Assembly: GCF_022828325.1 (NCBI RefSeq)
Contig: NZ_JAJQJS010000002.1
Coordinates: 124,001-188,000, forward strand
DNA: 64,000 bases
Source: Candidatus Nanosynbacter sp. TM7-076
GTDB taxonomy: Bacteria > Patescibacteriota > Saccharimonadia > Saccharimonadales > Saccharimonadaceae
Direction of reading: 5' to 3'
This document shows, piece by piece, positions 60,966-64,000 of this stretch. The first letter of the stretch is position 1, and the number at the start of each line of letters is the position of its first letter. The position numbers and the translations under genes were made by a program. Below the pieces are notes generated by a model. That model searched no databases. It was not told the DNA's origin and saw nothing but the letters and a program-made list of their open reading frames with translations.

Positions 60966-62455
60966 TATTTAGCAAACTCAATTGCTCGCGTTTCGCGAAT
61001 CACGTTAACCTTAATCGTGCCAGGATATTGCATTGTCGACTCAATTTTCGTCGCAATATCTCGCGCCAATTTAATCGCCGACAAATCATCAATCGTCTGA
61101 GGTTTCACAATCACACGAACTTCACGGCCGGCAGAAATCGCGTAAGCCTTATCAATTCCCTCAAAGCTGGTAGCGACATTTTCCAAATCGCGCATTCGCT
61201 CCGCAAAATTCTCAGCAGAAACGTTACGCGCACCTGGACGCGCAGCCGAAGCCGCGTCGCAAACTCGAACAATAATCGCTTCCGGTGTCGTTGCCTCGAT
61301 ATCATCGTGGTGTGCTTCGATCGCGTGGACAATTCTCTCGTCCATACCATATTTACGAGCCAATTCCGCACCAATGTGATGATGTTTGCCCTCAATTTTA
61401 TGCGACACAGCCTTACCAACGTCATGAAGAAGTGTAGCAATTTTCGTAATGCGCACGTCCGCACCAATTTCCTCAGCAATCATCCCCGCAATTTGCGCCA
61501 TCTCAGTCGAATGCTTCAAAACGTTCTGCCCAAAGCTGGTACGAAACTTCAGCTCACCAAGCAGCAACAACATTTCCTTCGGAATTCCAACTACGCCAGT
61601 TTCACGCATAGCATCTTCACCAGCTTGTCGAACTTCTTTTTCAATCTGTTTTTTAGCCTTAGCGACCACTTCTTCAATGCGCGCAGGATGAATACGACCA
61701 TCCTTCATCAGCATCTCAAGACTCAAGCGAGCGACTTGTCGGCGAACAGGATCAAAACTCGACAAAATAATCATACCAGGCGTATCGTCAACTAAAATAT
61801 CGACGCCAGTTTCGCGCTGCAGCGCCTGAATATTACGCCCCTCCTTACCAATAATTCGACCTTTCATCTCGTCATCGGTCAGTTTGACAGCAGTCACCGT
61901 GCGCTCGGCAGTCACCTCACTACTCATTCGCTCCATCGCAGTCACCAAAATCATTTGTGCCCGCTCTTCAGCGTCATCCATTGCATCATGTTGTAGTTTC
62001 GACACCAAACCGACCAAGTCTTGCTTAATGTCGCGCTCAGTCATCTGCATTAACTTATCAGCAGCGTCTTTTTTCTTCAATCCAGCGATTTTTTCCAATT
62101 TCTCTTGCTGTCTGGAGCGGATGTCGCGAATTTCATTTTTAAGATTATCAACTTCATCCTCATGCGCGCGCAATTTTTCTGCTCGTCGATCAAGCTCTTC
62201 CAGCTTATTGTCCAGGGTCTTCTCGCGATCCGCCAAACGATTTTCGGTCTTTTGCCACTCCTTGCGACGTTCATTTTCAATCTTAAGCGCCTCGTCCTTA
62301 GCCTTAAGGACGATATCGCTCGCCTTAGTTTTCGCATCTGCCAGATCTCGCTCAATCTGATTTTTACCGTTAATTTGGCGAGTTCGCTGATATCCAACAA
62401 GACCAGCAGCACCCGCGCCAGCTCCAATAGCCGCGGCAATAATTACTTCTATCAT
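60965..62455 (-). CDS. rny: ribonuclease Y
   Basis: About 496 residues. One N-terminal membrane helix with Ala/Gly-rich residues is followed by a long coiled coil (about 25-190), a KH domain (EMKGRIIGKEGRNIQAL) and an HD domain (catalytic LLHDVGKAV; EAHHDDIE). RNase Y is the membrane endonuclease that starts mRNA decay where RNase E is absent. AAAGGA lies six bases before the ATG at 62455, which is better than the ATG two codons upstream that abuts it. A leader of about 110 bases precedes it. Confidence 0.96.
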   Translation of the reverse strand: MIEVIIAAAIGAGAGAAGLVGYQRTRQINGKNQIERDLADAKTKASDIVLKAKDEALKIENERRKEWQKTENRLADREKTLDNKLEELDRRAEKLRAHEDEVDNLKNEIRDIRSRQQEKLEKIAGLKKKDAADKLMQMTERDIKQDLVGLVSKLQHDAMDDAEERAQMILVTAMERMSSEVTAERTVTAVKLTDDEMKGRIIGKEGRNIQALQRETGVDILVDDTPGMIILSSFDPVRRQVARLSLEMLMKDGRIHPARIEEVVAKAKKQIEKEVRQAGEDAMRETGVVGIPKEMLLLLGELKFRTSFGQNVLKHSTEMAQIAGMIAEEIGADVRITKIATLLHDVGKAVSHKIEGKHHHIGAELARKYGMDERIVHAIEAHHDDIEATTPEAIIVRVCDAASAARPGARNVSAENFAERMRDLENVATSFEGIDKAYAISAGREVRVIVKPQTIDDLSAIKLARDIATKIESTMQYPGTIKVNVIRETRAIEFAK

Positions 62456-62479
62456 TATCATTCCTTTCCGATCAGCCGC

Positions 62480-62500
62480 CCCTGAGTGTTCGTCTCAAGG
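62480..62500 (-). promoter_or_regulatory. hairpin in the rny leader
   Basis: On the minus strand CCTTGAG, a seven-base loop and CTCAGGG form a seven-pair stem with one G-U, about 13 bases before the Shine-Dalgarno. Confidence 0.4.
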
Positions 62501-62573
62501 AAAAATATCAACAGCCAATCAACTTCAAACTATCTAATCCGGCGAATCAAAAATCACAAACCGCCGTAATTTA

Positions 62574-62579
62574 ATTATA
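62574..62579 (-). promoter_or_regulatory. -10 box of the rny-NUDIX-gpmA operon
   Basis: TATAAT preceded directly by TG, leaving about 110 bases of untranslated leader before rny. Confidence 0.5.
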
Positions 62580-62608
62580 CACGGTTTTGACGGTTTGGGC
62601 GATAAAAA

Positions 62609-62983
62609 TTATTTTCGCGGCGCAGTGATATTCGCAGCAGCACCGTACTCTGGCATAACAATTTTTTCATTCTCGCCAGAACGTAATTTATCCAAAGCCA
62701 AATCACGCCAATTGTCACCCATCGCGCCAACAATAGGAATATTCAAGCTGTCCGCCAAAGTATTCACAACCGTCAAACCAATTCTTAGCCCCGTAAAACT
62801 TCCTGGTCCTTTCATCACGCCAATGCCGCTTATCAGATGCAAATCGCCAGTTTTTTCTTCCAAAAATTTCAACAAATTCCGCGCCAACGTTCGCCCAGCT
62901 TCCCATTCAAAATCCTGACGATTTTCTCCATTGACTATTGTCAAAAAACATGTTGATGTTGAAGTATCCAATAAAATTATCAC
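62609..62983 (-). CDS. tsaB: TsaB, short form (tRNA t6A synthesis)
   Basis: 124 residues, about half the usual 220-230. The N-terminal ASKHA half is present, with ILLDTSTSTCFL and the diagnostic GPGSFTGLRIGLTV. The C-terminal half is absent; the protein ends GAAANITAPRK. TsaB is a scaffold that binds TsaD and TsaE for threonylcarbamoyl transfer to A37. The missing part may be dispensable or its contacts remade. It overlaps tsaE by four bases. TsaD and TsaC are not in the window. Confidence 0.88.
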   Translation of the reverse strand: MIILLDTSTSTCFLTIVNGENRQDFEWEAGRTLARNLLKFLEEKTGDLHLISGIGVMKGPGSFTGLRIGLTVVNTLADSLNIPIVGAMGDNWRDLALDKLRSGENEKIVMPEYGAAANITAPRK

Positions 62984-63438
62984 GCCATATTCTCCTTTAT
63001 TTTTCCCAAAAGTTCATCAGATTTTTTGCCGCCAGGATAAAATTCCACAAGCCGCCCTTCTTCGCTAATCGCAGTAATTTTTATCACCAACCGATCACTC
63101 GGTAATGCATCATCGACAGCGCCAGCCCATTCAACTACAACCACCGAATTAGAAGCCGCCACTTCGCGAATCTCCTCGCTCATAATTCCAGCATTTCCCA
63201 ATCTATAAAAATCGTAATGCGCCAAACTCAAACCGCGAGGCGAATCGTACACACGCGAAATCGTGAAAGTTGGACTCTGAACTGGCTCGTTGATCTCTAA
63301 AGCTTGCGCAATTCCCTTCGTCAACGTGGTTTTCCCTGCGCCAATATCACCAACCAATTCCAAAACTTCTCCACCAGAAACAGCCCGACCAATTGCCGCG
63401 CCCAATTCTCGCATTTTCTCTTCACTAGAAATATTCAC
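62980..63438 (-). CDS. tsaE: TsaE, ATPase of tRNA t6A synthesis
   Basis: 152 residues. Walker A is GDIGAGKTTLTKGIAQAL (about 30-47), switch-like SPTFTISRVYDSPRG follows, and the Walker B-like end is VVVEWAGAVDDALP. It drives turnover of the TsaB-TsaD complex. The start is GTG, six bases after TATAAT, so a leaderless GTG. It heads the tsaE-tsaB pair. Confidence 0.94.
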   Translation of the reverse strand: MNISSEEKMRELGAAIGRAVSGGEVLELVGDIGAGKTTLTKGIAQALEINEPVQSPTFTISRVYDSPRGLSLAHYDFYRLGNAGIMSEEIREVAASNSVVVVEWAGAVDDALPSDRLVIKITAISEEGRLVEFYPGGKKSDELLGKIKENMA

Positions 63439-63444
63439 TCTTTT

Positions 63445-63450
63445 ATTATA
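63445..63450 (-). promoter_or_regulatory. -10 box of tsaE-tsaB
   Basis: TATAAT, six bases, then GTG. Confidence 0.55.
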
Positions 63451-63479
63451 CTATGCTAGCTTTTTTTTGGCGATGATAG

Positions 63480-63485
63480 TACAAT
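63480..63485 (+). promoter_or_regulatory. -10 box of pilB
   Basis: TACAAT 13 bases before the ATG at 63499, so a leader of only about seven bases. Divergent from tsaE. Confidence 0.4.
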
Positions 63486-63498
63486 AACCATAAGAGTT

Positions 63499-64000
63499 AT
63501 GCGTGTTTCAGACCAGACAATTGAGAGTATTCTGAAACAAGGTGGGGTTGTTGATGAGCCGCAGCTTGCTGATTTGAAATTGATCGCTGAACGGTCGAAG
63601 CAAACATTGCAAGAGACCGCTATTGAACAAAAAGTCATTTCTGAGGAAGATTTGACAAAGTTGATCGGCGATTATATCGGTGTGCCTTTCGTGCGAATTG
63701 AGCCAAAGGATATTCCCGAAGATGTATTGAAACGAATTCCTGAACATATCGCGCGCCAGTATAATGTTGTGCTTTTTGAAAAAAACGAGGACGATAGTTT
63801 GTCGCTTGCGATGGAAGACCCAGACGACGTGCAGGCGTTGAACTTTATTCAGAAAGAAATTGGCTACAACACTAAGGTTTTCCTAGCAACAAAAAGCAAT
63901 ATTTTGGACTGTTTGGAAAATTATCGCGGCAATATTAACGCCGAGCTTGATGAGGTTATCGCAGTCCAAAAAGACGCTTCCGCCGAAGACCAAAACGTTA
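63499..64000 (+). CDS. pilB: type IV pilus assembly ATPase PilB, N-terminal part (runs off the window)
   Basis: 167 residues are visible before the window ends, with no stop. It begins MRVSDQTIESILKQGG and contains the MshEN/T2SSE N-domain pattern: EEDLTKLIGDYIGVPFVRIEP, IPEDVLKRIPEHIARQYNVV and LSLAMEDPDDVQALNFI. That domain precedes the hexameric motor in PilB/GspE, so the Walker motifs should lie beyond 64000. It would power extension of the pili whose subunits are encoded at 43.9-47.9 kb. TTG at 63484 is a poorer upstream start. Confidence 0.85.
   Translation, partial: MRVSDQTIESILKQGGVVDEPQLADLKLIAERSKQTLQETAIEQKVISEEDLTKLIGDYIGVPFVRIEPKDIPEDVLKRIPEHIARQYNVVLFEKNEDDSLSLAMEDPDDVQALNFIQKEIGYNTKVFLATKSNILDCLENYRGNINAELDEVIAVQKDASAEDQNV

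Noticed and set aside
61028..61795. 255-codon open frame on the plus strand inside rny
   Set aside because: It is a shadow of the rny coding strand with a biased, repetitive composition.

Overview
The window looks like part of a small-genome Candidatus Saccharibacteria (TM7, Patescibacteria/CPR) chromosome. The evidence is the gene content and style. Genes are dense, often overlapping, and moderately AT-rich. Several core proteins are unusually short: AlaS without its C-terminal domain, MetG of about 500 aa, TsaB of 124 aa. Resuscitation-promoting-factor-like and 3D-domain wall enzymes, a MurT/GatD pair and actinobacterial-style LAETG sorting signals sit beside a type IV pilus cluster. An XRE-MurA fusion and a baseplate-J-like membrane protein are also present. 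UGA reads as stop (standard code). Species placement is inference. I saw no transposase, prophage, CRISPR array, rRNA or replication origin.

Layout. 1-3.2 kb: a small membrane protein, then two paralogous sortase-anchored Asp-box propellers. 3.2-20.2 kb (minus strand): exonuclease I, ObgE, a LysM-CHAP hydrolase, the ftsA/baseplate-J-like/ruvX/mltG operon, alaS, rpsP, the cysteine desulfurase-DUF218-mnmA operon, and metG-tatD with two unknowns. 20.3-21.7 kb (plus): a secreted choline-binding-repeat protein with Ltp-like helical repeats. 21.8-31.7 kb (minus): rpf-3D-rsmA, then pyk-pgk-tpiA-unknown-uvrD. 31.8-38.2 kb: an accessory pair, tRNA-Glu, a histidine kinase, a methyltransferase, a lone receiver and folD. 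38.2-39.1 kb: four tRNAs. 39.1-43.8 kb: glucan phosphorylase, XRE-MurA and divergent glyA. 43.9-47.9 kb: pilin cluster including a seven-bladed RCC1 prepilin. 48-55.6 kb: murB, a membrane-anchored Clp-type ATPase, murT-gatD and a GT39-like glycosyltransferase. 55.8-59.8 kb: an NrtR-type NAD-salvage locus ending in a NUDIX-kinase fusion. 59.8-64 kb: gpmA, a NUDIX hydrolase, rny, tsaB-tsaE and the start of pilB.

Functionally the window combines wall building and remodelling (MurA, MurB, MurT/GatD, MltG, LysM-CHAP, Rpf, 3D), surface display and attachment (pilins, LAETG proteins, choline-binding protein), lower glycolysis (TpiA, Pgk, Gpm, Pyk, glucan phosphorylase), salvage of nicotinamide, and tRNA modification (MnmA with its desulfurase, TsaB/TsaE). 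This fits a fermentative epibiont that scavenges from a host.

A striking pattern runs through the window. Many first-of-operon genes have a -10 box (often TGnTATAAT) ending only 6-7 bases before the start codon, which predicts leaderless mRNAs. Internal operon genes and abundant or surface proteins carry Shine-Dalgarno sequences instead. I used this pattern to revise several start codons.
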